A DNA stretch of 64,000 bases from Marinobacter nanhaiticus D15-8W (GTDB lineage: Bacteria > Pseudomonadota > Gammaproteobacteria > Pseudomonadales > Oleiphilaceae). The notes under the pieces are model-generated. The model had not been told where the DNA came from and made no database searches. It saw only the letters and a program-made list of their open reading frames with translations. A program made the position numbers and the translations under genes. Positions 52,684 to 61,461 of this stretch are shown piece after piece (within the stretch, counting starts at the first letter, position 1; each line of letters starts with the position of its first letter). Location: assembly GCF_036511935.1 (NCBI RefSeq), contig NZ_AP028878.1, positions 3,658,001 through 3,722,000 of the forward strand, in the 5' to 3' direction.

Positions 52684-53628
52684 TCAGCAATGGTCCGGCA
52701 TGGGGCACCCGCGCATGTTCCGCTCCCACTGGATGGTGACATGGCTGATATTGAATTCCTTGCGCAACCTGCCTTCGAGGGTTTCCAGCAGCGCATCGTC
52801 CGAGTGCGGATCGGGCTTGACCAAGTGGGCCGTGAGAGCGTTTTCCGTGGTGCTCATACCCCAGATATGGACGTGATGGACATCTTCTACGCCTGGCAGA
52901 TCAACCAGCATTTCGCGCACCTGATCAGGGTCGATCCCAGAGGGCACCGCGTCCAGGCTGAGGTTGAGCGATTCCCGTAACAGGCCCCAGGTACCGATCA
53001 GGATCACAACCACGATGGCAAGGCTGACAACAGGGTCGATCCATTGCAGGCCGGTCCAGAGAATCAAGCCGCCGGCTACCGCTACTCCGAGAGAGATACC
53101 GGCGTCGGCGGCCATGTGCAGGAAGGCGCCACGGATGTTCAGGTCTTCCTTCTGGCCCCTCATGAACAGCATCATGGTGGCCGTATTGATGACCACACCA
53201 ACAAGGGCAACCACGATAACGGTGGTACCGGCCACCTCCGCAGGGTTTGCAAAGCGTCGGATGGATTCCCAGGCTATGCCGCCGATGGCAAACATCAGTA
53301 CCAGCGCATTCAGGAGCGCAGCCAGGATCGTGGTTTTCTTCAAGCCATAGGTGCGCCACTTGGTGGCCTGGCGTTGTGCGAGCCAGGCCGCACCCCACGC
53401 CAACATCAGACCCAACACATCACTCAGGTTATGTCCGGCGTCTGCCAATAGCGCCATGGAGTCCGCCAGCACCCCATACACGGCTTCCACCACCACGAAA
53501 ATCACATTTAGCGCGATGCCGATCGCGAACGCCCGGCTGTTCGGGGTTCCATGGGAGTGACCGTGCGCGTGATGGCCGTGGGCGTGCCCATGAGAATGCC
53601 CCTGTTGATGGGAATGACTGTGCGCCAT
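52684..53628 (-). CDS. Cation diffusion facilitator (CzcD/ZitB-like metal exporter)
   Basis: 314 residues from MAHSHSHQQGHSHGHAHG (AGGAG 9 bases upstream). The first 30 residues are a His-rich metal-binding tail. Six membrane segments follow; the two metal-binding motifs are LLADAGHNLSDVLGL (His-x3-Asp) and HMAADAGISLGVAV (His-x3-Asp). The C-terminal cytoplasmic domain has VHHVHIWGMSTTENALTAHL. It exports Zn2+, Co2+ or Cd2+ in exchange for H+. No metal regulator is adjacent. Confidence 0.94.
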   Translation of the reverse strand: MAHSHSHQQGHSHGHAHGHHAHGHSHGTPNSRAFAIGIALNVIFVVVEAVYGVLADSMALLADAGHNLSDVLGLMLAWGAAWLAQRQATKWRTYGLKKTTILAALLNALVLMFAIGGIAWESIRRFANPAEVAGTTVIVVALVGVVINTATMMLFMRGQKEDLNIRGAFLHMAADAGISLGVAVAGGLILWTGLQWIDPVVSLAIVVVILIGTWGLLRESLNLSLDAVPSGIDPDQVREMLVDLPGVEDVHHVHIWGMSTTENALTAHLVKPDPHSDDALLETLEGRLRKEFNISHVTIQWERNMRGCPMPDHC

Positions 53629-53765
53629 GCTTGCGGCTCCTGTTCGTGATAAACAGTTCGTCGTGGAAATACGACGCCCGGAAAGAAACTGCGTTCTTTC
53701 TAAACCCTGTAACCACTGCAGGGTCAAGCATTCATGCACACATGCTGTTCTTCAGGCAGCCGATC

Positions 53766-54095
53766 TCAACTGGATCGCTGGTCGGCACAACCAACACAGA
53801 CGGTAGTCTGCGGCAGCACCTTAAGACGTTCGGGATTGATGAACTCGCCGCAGACCTCGCAGATATCGCCCTCATCTTCGGCGATGCGGGCCAAGGCACG
53901 TTCCACCTGCTTGAGTTCGGAACGGGCTTCCAAATCGAGGCTGTCCACCACTTCGTCGTTCTGGCGCTGGATCGCCTGTTCGGCGAAATCGGCCTCAAGC
54001 GGGCCGTCGTCGCGGTGCTGGTGGGCGGTGTAACGGTTGATCCGCTCCCTCAGTTCACTGCGGAGCGCTTCGAGGAATTCTTTTCGTTCAGGCAT
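53766..54095 (-). CDS. DksA/TraR-type zinc-finger protein
   Basis: 109 residues. N-terminal coiled coil (about 5-75) and a C4 finger at the end: ICEVCGEFINPERL and TTVCVGCADQR. It lacks the paired Asp at the coiled-coil tip region in the standard DksA order (the tip here reads HQHRDDGPLEADFAEQA), so it is a shorter paralogue (YbiI/TraR-like) rather than DksA. Such proteins modulate RNA polymerase. No operon. Confidence 0.88.
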   Translation of the reverse strand: MPERKEFLEALRSELRERINRYTAHQHRDDGPLEADFAEQAIQRQNDEVVDSLDLEARSELKQVERALARIAEDEGDICEVCGEFINPERLKVLPQTTVCVGCADQRSS

Positions 54096-54264
54096 GGTCT
54101 TACCTCACAGTAGGCTGACCTAGTCTAACTATAGGCCGCCCTGGCCAGATTGATACAGGTCAGTGGTAAGACAGTTCGAGGCGGAATTGGTGTCCTCATG
54201 TTTCATTCTGGTCGCCGGCAGCTATCATAAGTACACCCCTGTCTTATCTTCGCAGGAGACTCCG

Positions 54265-55281
54265 TTGTCGTTTCGAGCCGCTATCGCCAGTTCCCTTTCG
54301 GTCGCCCTCCTATCCGGCTGCGCATCGGTGGCAACCGAGGAACAACCAAAAGCGCGGACGCTGCTTCCCCTGCATTCGATTCTCAACACGCACATCATCG
54401 ACTCGGAAACCGGCCGGGGCATTTCCGTCGAGGCCCTGGCGGAACGCTGGCAGGACGTGGATGTCGTGGTCATCGGTGAATTGCATGGCCATAATGGAGC
54501 GCATCTGCTCCAGGCCCGGATGCAGGTAGCACTCTACCAACATCACCCGAGCCAGATACTGTCCCTCGAGCAGTTCAACGTGGTCCACCAGCCTCAACTG
54601 GACCGATACCTGGGCGGTGAACTTGGGGAAGCGGAAATGATCGAGGACGCCGAAGCCTGGGACAATTACAAGGCGTCCTATCGGCCCCTGGTGGCGTTCG
54701 CAGCGGATCTGGGTGAGCCGGTTATCGCAGCCAATGCGCCAGCCGATATGGTTCGCTGTGTCGGGCGCCAGGGTACAAGTGCACTTGAGGCATTTCCTCC
54801 GAAGATGCAGGCGTTGCTGCCGGAAGATCCGTTCTACAGCGACCCTGCCTATCGGGAACGGTTCTTTGGCGCCCTGGGCGGGCATGGCGGGAACGCATCG
54901 AACCAACTGGAAAACCGTTACAAGGCCCAGTTACTCAGGGACAACACCATGGCTTCCCGGATCGCTCAGGCGTTGAAAGAGCACCCAGGGCATCAGGTTC
55001 TACACCTGACAGGCACATTCCACAGCGAATACCGCTCCGGCACGGTTGCAGCATTGGAGGCTCTCGCTCCCGATCTGCAGATCAGGGTCTTGAGTCCGGT
55101 CGTGGTTGAGCAGGCCAACGCGCCGTCGTTCGACCAGGCGGACCTCGACAAGGGCGATGCGATCTACCTCCTGGCACCACTGCCCCCGGAATACGCCGAT
55201 CCTGAACGAATGCGTGACGCCATCCGGGCACAATTCTCCGAAGCCCGCGACATCGAATGCCCGCAGGCCACATCGCCGTAA
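54265..55281 (+). CDS. ChaN-family lipoprotein
   Basis: 338 residues from a TTG start (AGGAGA 7 bases upstream, signal LSFRAAIASSLSVALLSGC); a frame to 54163 without RBS is rejected. The lipobox is LLSGC. The fold motifs are VVVIGELHGHNGAHLLQ (heme-binding His region of ChaN) and HHPSQILSLEQFN. Campylobacter ChaN binds heme and is proposed to be part of iron uptake, so this is an envelope-anchored heme or iron protein. It meets eutC tail to tail. Confidence 0.85.
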   Translation: MSFRAAIASSLSVALLSGCASVATEEQPKARTLLPLHSILNTHIIDSETGRGISVEALAERWQDVDVVVIGELHGHNGAHLLQARMQVALYQHHPSQILSLEQFNVVHQPQLDRYLGGELGEAEMIEDAEAWDNYKASYRPLVAFAADLGEPVIAANAPADMVRCVGRQGTSALEAFPPKMQALLPEDPFYSDPAYRERFFGALGGHGGNASNQLENRYKAQLLRDNTMASRIAQALKEHPGHQVLHLTGTFHSEYRSGTVAALEALAPDLQIRVLSPVVVEQANAPSFDQADLDKGDAIYLLAPLPPEYADPERMRDAIRAQFSEARDIECPQATSP

Positions 55282-55285
55282 ATCT

Positions 55286-56035
55286 TCAGTCGGGCGCTTC
55301 GCCTTCTATCAACTGCCCACGATCCTTGAGACCCACTCCGGTCAGCTCCATCTTCATGGCACCGCGAATCAGGGAAACCAGACGCACTGCGGCGACCGGG
55401 GGCACCAGGCCGTCCGCATGGATATTGGAGATGCAATTACGCTCGCTGTTCTGGCGACCGAGCCTGGGTTGCCAGGTGATGTAGGCACCAAGGCTTGCGG
55501 GACTGGACAAGCCCGGCCGCTCGCCGATCAGCATAACCACCATACGTGCACCAAGGCGCTCGCCGATCTCATCTCCGATACCGACCCGGCCCTGGCCGGC
55601 AAGAACCAAAGGCCCCACGCGCAGGGATGAAAGCTGGGGCAGCGTCTCCGCCAACAGGTCCGGCGCGTTGCGACTGACGGCCTCGGCGGAGAGGCCATCC
55701 GCAATCACGAAGACAATATCCCACTCACCCGTCTCGAGTTTGACGATATCCGCCTCGACCACGCGGCGCCCGAGGTCGGGGCGTTGCAGGTATTCGGCTC
55801 GATCCGTCACGCGGGAGGCGATCCGGATAATCTGCGGGCAATGTGCGATCCGTGATGTCAGGGCTTGCTCGAGGGCGTCGAAATCCAGTGCGCTGTGAAC
55901 CGAGTCCCTTGCCATGGCATGCGCGACGCGGAAGTCCAGCAGATGCTTCGTCGGTAGCCCATTTCCAGCCCGGCCCATACCGATACGGGCATTGGTGAAG
56001 CGGCGCAACCTGCGCCAGGGTTCATCCGGCAACAT
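55286..56035 (-). CDS. eutC: Ethanolamine ammonia-lyase small subunit
   Basis: 249-250 residues from MLPDEPWRRLRRFTNARIGMG, fixed by GGAGG 6 bases upstream; the longer frame to 56188 overlaps eutB and is not needed. EutC signatures: THARIGMGRAG (here TNARIGMGRAG), DIVFVIADGLSAEAV, VLAGQGRVGIGDEIG and VVMLIGERPGLSSP, with Cys near the adenosylcobalamin site. With EutB it converts ethanolamine to acetaldehyde and ammonia. It overlaps eutB by 14 bp. Confidence 0.95.
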   Translation of the reverse strand: MLPDEPWRRLRRFTNARIGMGRAGNGLPTKHLLDFRVAHAMARDSVHSALDFDALEQALTSRIAHCPQIIRIASRVTDRAEYLQRPDLGRRVVEADIVKLETGEWDIVFVIADGLSAEAVSRNAPDLLAETLPQLSSLRVGPLVLAGQGRVGIGDEIGERLGARMVVMLIGERPGLSSPASLGAYITWQPRLGRQNSERNCISNIHADGLVPPVAAVRLVSLIRGAMKMELTGVGLKDRGQLIEGEAPD

Positions 56036-57431
56036 GGGCATCCTCCGCTGAATCGGGGAATTGCAGCAGTGCCCTTGGCGCCCTATCCAACTGGGGCCTG
56101 ACGCGGCCATGGGTATCCAGGATGGCCATCTTCTGCAACCAGGCATCGAATTCGGGTGCCGGCCGCTTACCCAGCACCTGTCGGACATAGAGCGCGTCGT
56201 GGAAGCTGGTGCTCTGGTAATTGAGCATGATGTCGTCGGCGCCCGGCACGCCCATCACGAAATTCACGCCGGCGACGCCCAGCAGGGTCAGCAGGTTGTC
56301 CATGTCGTCCTGGTCCGCTTCGGCGTGATTGGTGTAGCACACGTCCACGCCCATCGGCACGCCCAGCAACTTGCCACAGAAATGGTCCTCCAGCCCCGCC
56401 CGGGTGATCTGGCGTCCGTCAAACAGGTATTCCGGGCCGATAAAACCCACCACCGTATTCACCAGCAACGGCCGGAAACGCCGCGCAACCGCGTAGGCTC
56501 GGGTCTCCATGGTCTGCTGATCAATGCCCTGGTGGGCATCCGCCGATAACGCGCTGCCCTGCCCGGTTTCGAAATACATGACATTGTCGCCCAGGGTGTA
56601 GCGCTTCATCGCGAGCGCCGCCTGGTGCGCCTCGTCCAGCAACGACAGCGAGATACCGAAGCTTTCGTTAGCCGCTTCAGAACCCGCAATCGACTGAAAT
56701 ACCAGGTCCACTGGCGCCCGGCGCTCCATGGCTTCCAACGCAGTGGTCACATGCGCCAGGACGCAGCTCTGGGTGGGGATATCGAAGCGCTGGCGCAGGT
56801 CGTCGATCAGTTCGAGCTGATGGACCATCGTATCCACGTTATCCGACACCGGGTTGATACCGATCACCGCGTCGCCACAGCCATACATCAGACCATCGAG
56901 GATCGAGGCGGCGATACCTGTGACGTCGTCGGTCGGATGGTTGGGCTGCAGCCTCACCGAGAGATGACCCGGCGCACCGACGGTATTGCGGAAGCGAGTG
57001 ACCACGTGGCATTTCTGCGCGACGGCGATGAGGTCCTGGTTGCGCATCAATTTGGAGACCGCAGCGACCATCTCCGGCGTCAGGCCGGGCGCGAGCGAAG
57101 CCAATACGTCCGGTGTGGCGGTATCCCCCAGCAGCCAGTCCCGTAACTCGCCAACGGTGAGGCCGGCCACAGCCGTAAACGCTTTGGCATCGTGGGTATC
57201 GACGATCAGCCGGGTGACTTCGTCGGTCTCGTAGGGGATCACGGCTTCGTTGAGGAATTGCTTCAGGGGCAAGTCCGCCAGGGCTATCTGCGCGGCCACC
57301 CGCTCAGTAGCCGAGGCGGCGGCAAGCCCCGCCAGCTGATCACCTGAACGCAAAGGCGTGGCGCGCGCCATTAGGGTACGCAGATCCGGAAAGCTAAACC
57401 GTTCTCCGGATACAGTTGCTGAGTAAGCCAT
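56022..57431 (-). CDS. eutB: Ethanolamine ammonia-lyase large subunit
   Basis: 469 residues, matching EutB (about 453-470). TIM-barrel catalytic subunit; recognisable motifs NPVSDNVDTMVHQLELIDDL, DLVFQSIAGSEAAN and FETGQGSALSADAHQG. It is the first gene of the pair. There are no eutA, eutH, microcompartment shell or eut regulator genes here, so this is the compact catabolic form that only frees ammonia. Likely regulation by nitrogen or B12 is not visible. Confidence 0.97.
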   Translation of the reverse strand: MAYSATVSGERFSFPDLRTLMARATPLRSGDQLAGLAAASATERVAAQIALADLPLKQFLNEAVIPYETDEVTRLIVDTHDAKAFTAVAGLTVGELRDWLLGDTATPDVLASLAPGLTPEMVAAVSKLMRNQDLIAVAQKCHVVTRFRNTVGAPGHLSVRLQPNHPTDDVTGIAASILDGLMYGCGDAVIGINPVSDNVDTMVHQLELIDDLRQRFDIPTQSCVLAHVTTALEAMERRAPVDLVFQSIAGSEAANESFGISLSLLDEAHQAALAMKRYTLGDNVMYFETGQGSALSADAHQGIDQQTMETRAYAVARRFRPLLVNTVVGFIGPEYLFDGRQITRAGLEDHFCGKLLGVPMGVDVCYTNHAEADQDDMDNLLTLLGVAGVNFVMGVPGADDIMLNYQSTSFHDALYVRQVLGKRPAPEFDAWLQKMAILDTHGRVRPQLDRAPRALLQFPDSAEDAHVAG

Positions 57432-57525
57432 GCGTCCTCCATGGGCTGGTTAGGGACGGTTTCGTTCCTTTGTAGTCAGCAAAAATCTGCAAGCCCCATG
57501 CCTACACCGAAGCCATGACTGAGGA

Positions 57526-58182
57526 TCAGTTCAGATCGACGCCAACTTCTTCTTCCGGCAGCACCTCTTTTTCTTCCAGTGCGGCAGAGCGCCATCGACG
57601 CATGCTGTCATGATCGCGCAGACGCGCGGCATACTGCTGCGCTCCATCGGAGAGTTCGACACCGTAGGTCAGAAAACGGAACGCCACGGGCGCAAAGAAA
57701 CAGTCGGCTATGGAGAAAGAGCCGAACAACCAGGGGCCCAGTTCACCGTATTGCGTACTGTATTCGGTCCAAATGGCGTCGATTCGGGCCACCTCCTTTC
57801 TCGCCACCTCGCTCAGCTCCACCTGCCGTCTCGCCCGGCAGTTCATAGGCATCTCGCTCCGAATAGCGGAAAAGCCGGCATGCATTTCGGTACAGATTGC
57901 ACGGGCCTGGGCCCGCGCCCATCGGTCAGCTGGCCAGCCCTGCCCCTCAAGGTAGGCTTCGGAAACGTATTCGCAGATCGCGAGGGAATCCCACACCGTT
58001 ACGCCGCCATCGATCAATACCGGCACGCGGCAGGTGGGCGAGTAACGCCTCAGTCGATTCTGGATATTTTCTTTCTGCAGGGATTCCTGGATCTCCTCGA
58101 ACTGGAGACCAAAGGCCGACATCAGCAGCCAGGGACGCAGTGACCAGGAGGAGTAGTTCTTGTTGCCGATGACGAGTTGCAT
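57526..58182 (-). CDS. Glutathione S-transferase family protein
   Basis: 218 residues from MQLVIGNKNYSSWSLRPWLLMSA, with GGGGG upstream; a longer frame to 58401 lacks an RBS. The N-domain has NKNYSSWSLRPW (Ser/Tyr active-site stretch), RVPVLIDGGVTVWDSLAICEYV (cis-Pro, Asp-Ser for glutathione). The C-domain has GPWLFGSFSIADCFFAPVAFRF. It resembles YfcF-like GSTs with peroxidase or dehalogenase activities. Independent of the second GST gene at 33720. Confidence 0.9.
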   Translation of the reverse strand: MQLVIGNKNYSSWSLRPWLLMSAFGLQFEEIQESLQKENIQNRLRRYSPTCRVPVLIDGGVTVWDSLAICEYVSEAYLEGQGWPADRWARAQARAICTEMHAGFSAIRSEMPMNCRARRQVELSEVARKEVARIDAIWTEYSTQYGELGPWLFGSFSIADCFFAPVAFRFLTYGVELSDGAQQYAARLRDHDSMRRWRSAALEEKEVLPEEEVGVDLN

Positions 58183-58458
58183 GCCCAAGCCCCCAGAGGA
58201 GAAGTGAATTTCATGCCGCCGTGGCGATCGATGACTTGACTCATCAGCATAGAACGAAGGCAGCAAAGGTACACCCAAATCTCGCTTGGGCATGCGCCGC
58301 TGCCCGAACGCACCATCGGCGACAAACACCCTGGCATATGCACCCGATTGGTGCAGCGAGGCCAGGCACGGGTTTGCTCGGCGGGACGTCCAGAGGAGCA
58401 AACCCTAATAGAAATAGACGCCTACGGAAAATGGCACCGGCTTTGCTGACTCCCAGTT
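58183..58458. other. Intergenic region upstream of the guanidine leader
   Basis: No gene seen. It should hold the promoter of the GST gene and that of the guanidine leader RNA, which begins beyond here. Confidence 0.35.
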
Positions 58459-58657
58459 GAGGAATCAAATGGCGGGTCGCCATTTCGAAGGCCCACGGCC
58501 TTCCAGATTCACGACAACCTGAACACCAATAGACAGCTAGGGTTCCGGTCGGTCACAAGCCGATGCCTGGTCCGAGAGCGGTCGACCTTCTTGCAAGGTT
58601 ACACGGCGGGACAAAAGCCCGGGAGGACAATCGATGGTACTCGCCATTTGATTCCTC
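58459..58657 (+). repeat. 19-bp inverted repeat enclosing the guanidine riboswitch
   Basis: Left arm GAGGAATCAAATGGCGGGT (58459-58477); right arm ACTCGCCATTTGATTCCTC (58639-58657). They are reverse complements at 18 of 19 bases (the exception is a G·U pair). The left arm's 3' part also pairs locally with 58478-58485 (AAATGGCG-GGT-CGCCATTT, perfect 8-bp stem), and a second perfect 7-bp hairpin follows (GAAGGCC-CAC-GGCCTTC, 58487-58503). Confidence 0.75.
58536..58626 (+). promoter_or_regulatory. Guanidine-I (ykkC class) riboswitch
   Basis: Sequence blocks of the ykkC consensus occur in order: CTAGGGTTCCG (58537-58547), CTGGTCCGAGAG (58567-58578) and ACACGGCGGGACAAAAGCCCGGGAG (58601-58625). The class binds guanidinium and turns on genes below it. 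It lies about 78 bases before the substrate-binding protein gene and leads the guanidine operon. The expression platform is not obvious by eye; the surrounding inverted repeat may serve as it. Confidence 0.93.
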
Positions 58658-58704
58658 TCGATGCTTTACGAATCACTCGACACCCGCTTGCCAAGGAGGT
58701 CACG

Positions 58705-59757
58705 ATGACCCGTAAGCTGTACATAACAACTGCCCTGCTCTTATCCCTGACCTTTGCCCCCGTCACCTTTGCCCGGGATTCATTCAACGTCTGCTGGTCG
58801 ATCTACGTCGGCTGGATGCCCTGGGGCTATGCCGAGAATGCCGGCATCATCGATAAATGGGCGGATAAGTACGACATCGACATCAATGTCGTGCAGATCA
58901 ACGACTATATCGAATCCATCAACCAGTACACGGCCGGCCAATACGACGCCTGCGTGATGACCAACATGGACGCCCTCACCATTCCTGCTGCAGGTGGCGT
59001 TGACTCGACCGCACTGATCGTCGGCGATTTCTCCAACGGGAACGACGGCGTCGTCCTCAAGGGCAAGGATAGCCTGAGCGATATCGAAGGCCAGCGGGTC
59101 AACCTGGTCGAACTCTCCGTCTCCCACTACATGCTGGCCCGCGCCCTCGAAACCGTTGGCATGAGCGAGCGCGATATCACCGTGGTCAACACGTCCGACG
59201 CCGACATGGTCTCCGCGTACACCAGTGACGACGTCACCGCCGTCGCCACCTGGAACCCCCTACTGAGTGAAATCACCAGCATGCCCGACAGCCACCTGGT
59301 GTTCGACTCCTCGCGCATTCCCGGCGAAATCATCGACCTGATGGTGGTCAATACCGATGTACTGGAAGCCAACCCCAAACTGGGCAAGGCGCTGACCGGT
59401 GCCTGGTACGAAGTCATGACGGCCATGCAGGGCGAAGGCGAGGACGCGGTCCAGGTGCGCAAGGAACTGGCGGACGCCTCTGGCACTGATCTGGAAGGCT
59501 ACGATAGCCAACTGGACAGCACCCGCATGTTCTACGACCCGGCCAAGGCGGTGGAATTCGTCAACAGCCCGGAACTGCAGGAAACCATGCAGAAAGTGGC
59601 AGAGTTCTCCTTCGAACACGGCCTGCTGGGTGAAGGTGCGCCCGATGCAACCTTCATTGGCGTGGAAACCCCGACTGGCACCTACGGCAATAGCGGCAAT
59701 ACCCAGCTCCGCTTCATTCCGGACTACATGCAGATGGCAGCCGACGGCGCGCTATAG
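58705..59757 (+). CDS. Guanidine-operon ABC transporter substrate-binding protein
   Basis: 350 residues from MTRKLYITTALLLSL, set by AAGGAGG 5 bases upstream. Signal peptide about 1-22 (APVTFA). It belongs to the nitrate/taurine/urea-type family of binding proteins that accompany 'urea carboxylase' operons: VCWSIYVGWMPWGYAENAG, INQYTAGQYDACVMTNMDAL, VATWNPLLSEI. The Trp/Asp-rich N-terminal region probably forms the cation site. First gene after the guanidine riboswitch, so it likely captures guanidine; this rests on context. Confidence 0.92.
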   Translation: MTRKLYITTALLLSLTFAPVTFARDSFNVCWSIYVGWMPWGYAENAGIIDKWADKYDIDINVVQINDYIESINQYTAGQYDACVMTNMDALTIPAAGGVDSTALIVGDFSNGNDGVVLKGKDSLSDIEGQRVNLVELSVSHYMLARALETVGMSERDITVVNTSDADMVSAYTSDDVTAVATWNPLLSEITSMPDSHLVFDSSRIPGEIIDLMVVNTDVLEANPKLGKALTGAWYEVMTAMQGEGEDAVQVRKELADASGTDLEGYDSQLDSTRMFYDPAKAVEFVNSPELQETMQKVAEFSFEHGLLGEGAPDATFIGVETPTGTYGNSGNTQLRFIPDYMQMAADGAL

Positions 59758-59778
59758 CCTGCGGCCTGCCCGTGTCAC

Positions 59779-59799
59779 CCCGGTCGCACGGCGACCGGG
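59779..59799 (+). repeat. Strong intercistronic hairpin in the guanidine operon
   Basis: Perfect 9-bp GC-rich stem CCCGGTCGC / GCGACCGGG with an ACG loop, between the binding-protein and permease genes. Such hairpins often protect the upstream mRNA and keep the binding protein in excess. The 19 bases 59783-59801 are identical to 38022-38040. Confidence 0.7.
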
Positions 59800-59825
59800 C
59801 CTGAACCGAAGCCGGAAACCGATCC

Positions 59826-60644
59826 ATGAAGAAGCTGATCAACCAACAGCCGGGCATCGTGTCCCGCTGGGCCCTGGGCCTGCTGCCGTTCCTGGTCATC
59901 GCCGTGATCTACACGGCGGCCTCGAACGCACGCCTGGAGGAAAACCCCAACGATAAGCTGCTGCCCTCGAGTACAGCCATGGTGGAAGCCATGCAACGCA
60001 TGGCGTTCGAGCCCAGCAAGCGCACCGGGGACTACGTGCTCTGGACCGATACGGCCGCAAGCCTGCAGCGCCTTGCGATCGGCGTCGGGCTGGCGGCACT
60101 GGCGGGGCTCGTATTCGGCATCGCCAATGGCGCCATTCCGCTGTTCCGGGCCGGCTTCTCGCCGCTGATTACAGGCATATCGTTGGTGCCGCCCATGGCC
60201 ATCCTGCCCGTCCTCTTTATCGCCTTCGGGCTCGAAGAGCTGGCTAAGGTCATGCTGATCTTCATAGGCATCACGCCCTTCATCATCCGCGATCTCCAAT
60301 TGCGGACCATGGAGATCCCCGAGGAACAGATCATCAAGATGCAGACCCTCGGCGCCAACACCTGGCAGATCATCGTCCGCCTGGTGTGGCCGCAGATCAT
60401 GCCGCGACTGATCAGCGCCGTGCGCCTGTCGCTGGGTTCCGCCTGGCTGTTCCTGATCGCCGCCGAAGCCATCGCCGCAACCGACGGCCTGGGCTACCGG
60501 ATCTTCCTGGTACGACGTTACCTGGCGATGGACGTGATCCTGCCCTACGTGCTCTGGATTACGCTGCTCGCCTTCGTCATCGACTTCCTGCTCAACCGGT
60601 ATTCGCGATGGCGCTACCCCTGGTTCCACGGCCGGGCATCGTGA
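59826..60644 (+). CDS. Guanidine-operon ABC transporter permease
   Basis: 272 residues. About six membrane segments; the EAA loop is TLGANTWQIIVRLVWPQIMPRLISAVRLSLGSAW, the contact with the ATPase. It is of the BPD-transport-1 family (SsuC/TauC/NtrB type). Near the C-terminus it reads GLGYRIFLVRRYLAMD. It starts 68 bp after the binding-protein gene and is followed 11 bp later by the ATPase gene. Confidence 0.93.
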   Translation: MKKLINQQPGIVSRWALGLLPFLVIAVIYTAASNARLEENPNDKLLPSSTAMVEAMQRMAFEPSKRTGDYVLWTDTAASLQRLAIGVGLAALAGLVFGIANGAIPLFRAGFSPLITGISLVPPMAILPVLFIAFGLEELAKVMLIFIGITPFIIRDLQLRTMEIPEEQIIKMQTLGANTWQIIVRLVWPQIMPRLISAVRLSLGSAWLFLIAAEAIAATDGLGYRIFLVRRYLAMDVILPYVLWITLLAFVIDFLLNRYSRWRYPWFHGRAS

Positions 60645-60655
60645 GGGAGGACACC

Positions 60656-61441
60656 ATGGCCATTATCGAACTGAAGAACCTGTGGAAGGAATACGGGCCC
60701 GACGTGGTGCTCGAGCGATTGAATGCATCCGTCAGGACTGGCGAATTCGTCACCATTGTCGGTGCTTCCGGCTGCGGCAAGACCACTTTCCTCAAGATGC
60801 TGCTGGGCACCGAATCGCCCACCCGCGGCGAACTGCTGCTGGATGGCAAACCCATTGCGGCGGAACCGGACGAAACCCGCGGCATCGTCTTCCAGCGTTA
60901 CTCCGTGCTGCCGCACCTGACGGCGCTGCGCAATGTGATGCTGGCCGGCGAACTGGAAGCCAGCCGCTTCCTGGGTCATACCTTCGGCCGCCAGCGTATG
61001 GCGCTGCAGAACGAGGCCCGCCAGATGCTAGAGGAAGTCGGCCTGGGCCACGCGCTGGATAAATACCCCCATGAGTTGTCCGGCGGCATGCAGCAACGCC
61101 TCGCCCTGGCCCAGGCACTGATGAAAAAGCCGCGCATCCTGCTCCTCGACGAACCGTTCGGAGCGCTGGACCCCGGTATCCGGCGGGATATGCACAAGCT
61201 GGTACTCAAGCTCTGGCGAGAGCAGCAACTCACGGTATTCATGATCACCCACGACCTGGACGAAGGCTTCTACCTCGGCACCCGGCTTTGGGTGTTCGAT
61301 AAGGACCGTCTCGATCCCCAGGCACCCAATGCCTATGGAGCGCGCATCACCTACGACCTACCGGTCGGCCGTGACGAGCCCCAAGCCCTGGACACCATCG
61401 CGGACCGTGTGGACTCCACCGCCCGGGTCCTGAACGACTAG
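60656..61441 (+). CDS. Guanidine-operon ABC transporter ATPase
   Basis: 261 residues from MAIIELKNLWKEYGPDV (GAGGGAGG 6 bases upstream); a longer frame to 60386 overlaps the permease and is rejected. All ABC motifs are intact: Walker A GASGCGKTT, signature LSGGMQQRLALAQAL, Walker B ILLLDEPFGALD and the switch His in FMITHDLDE. It belongs to the NtrD/TauB/SsuB branch. It powers uptake through the permease encoded just before it. Confidence 0.95.
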   Translation: MAIIELKNLWKEYGPDVVLERLNASVRTGEFVTIVGASGCGKTTFLKMLLGTESPTRGELLLDGKPIAAEPDETRGIVFQRYSVLPHLTALRNVMLAGELEASRFLGHTFGRQRMALQNEARQMLEEVGLGHALDKYPHELSGGMQQRLALAQALMKKPRILLLDEPFGALDPGIRRDMHKLVLKLWREQQLTVFMITHDLDEGFYLGTRLWVFDKDRLDPQAPNAYGARITYDLPVGRDEPQALDTIADRVDSTARVLND

Positions 61442-61461
61442 CCCAAACAAGGAGATGCGTA

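Noticed and set aside
55286..57431. Ethanolamine microcompartment operon
   Set aside because: Only eutB and eutC are present; no shell proteins, eutA, eutH or regulator.
58591..58704. N-terminal extension of the binding-protein frame into the riboswitch
   Set aside because: The start at 58705 has AAGGAGG and a signal peptide; the extension is translated riboswitch sequence.
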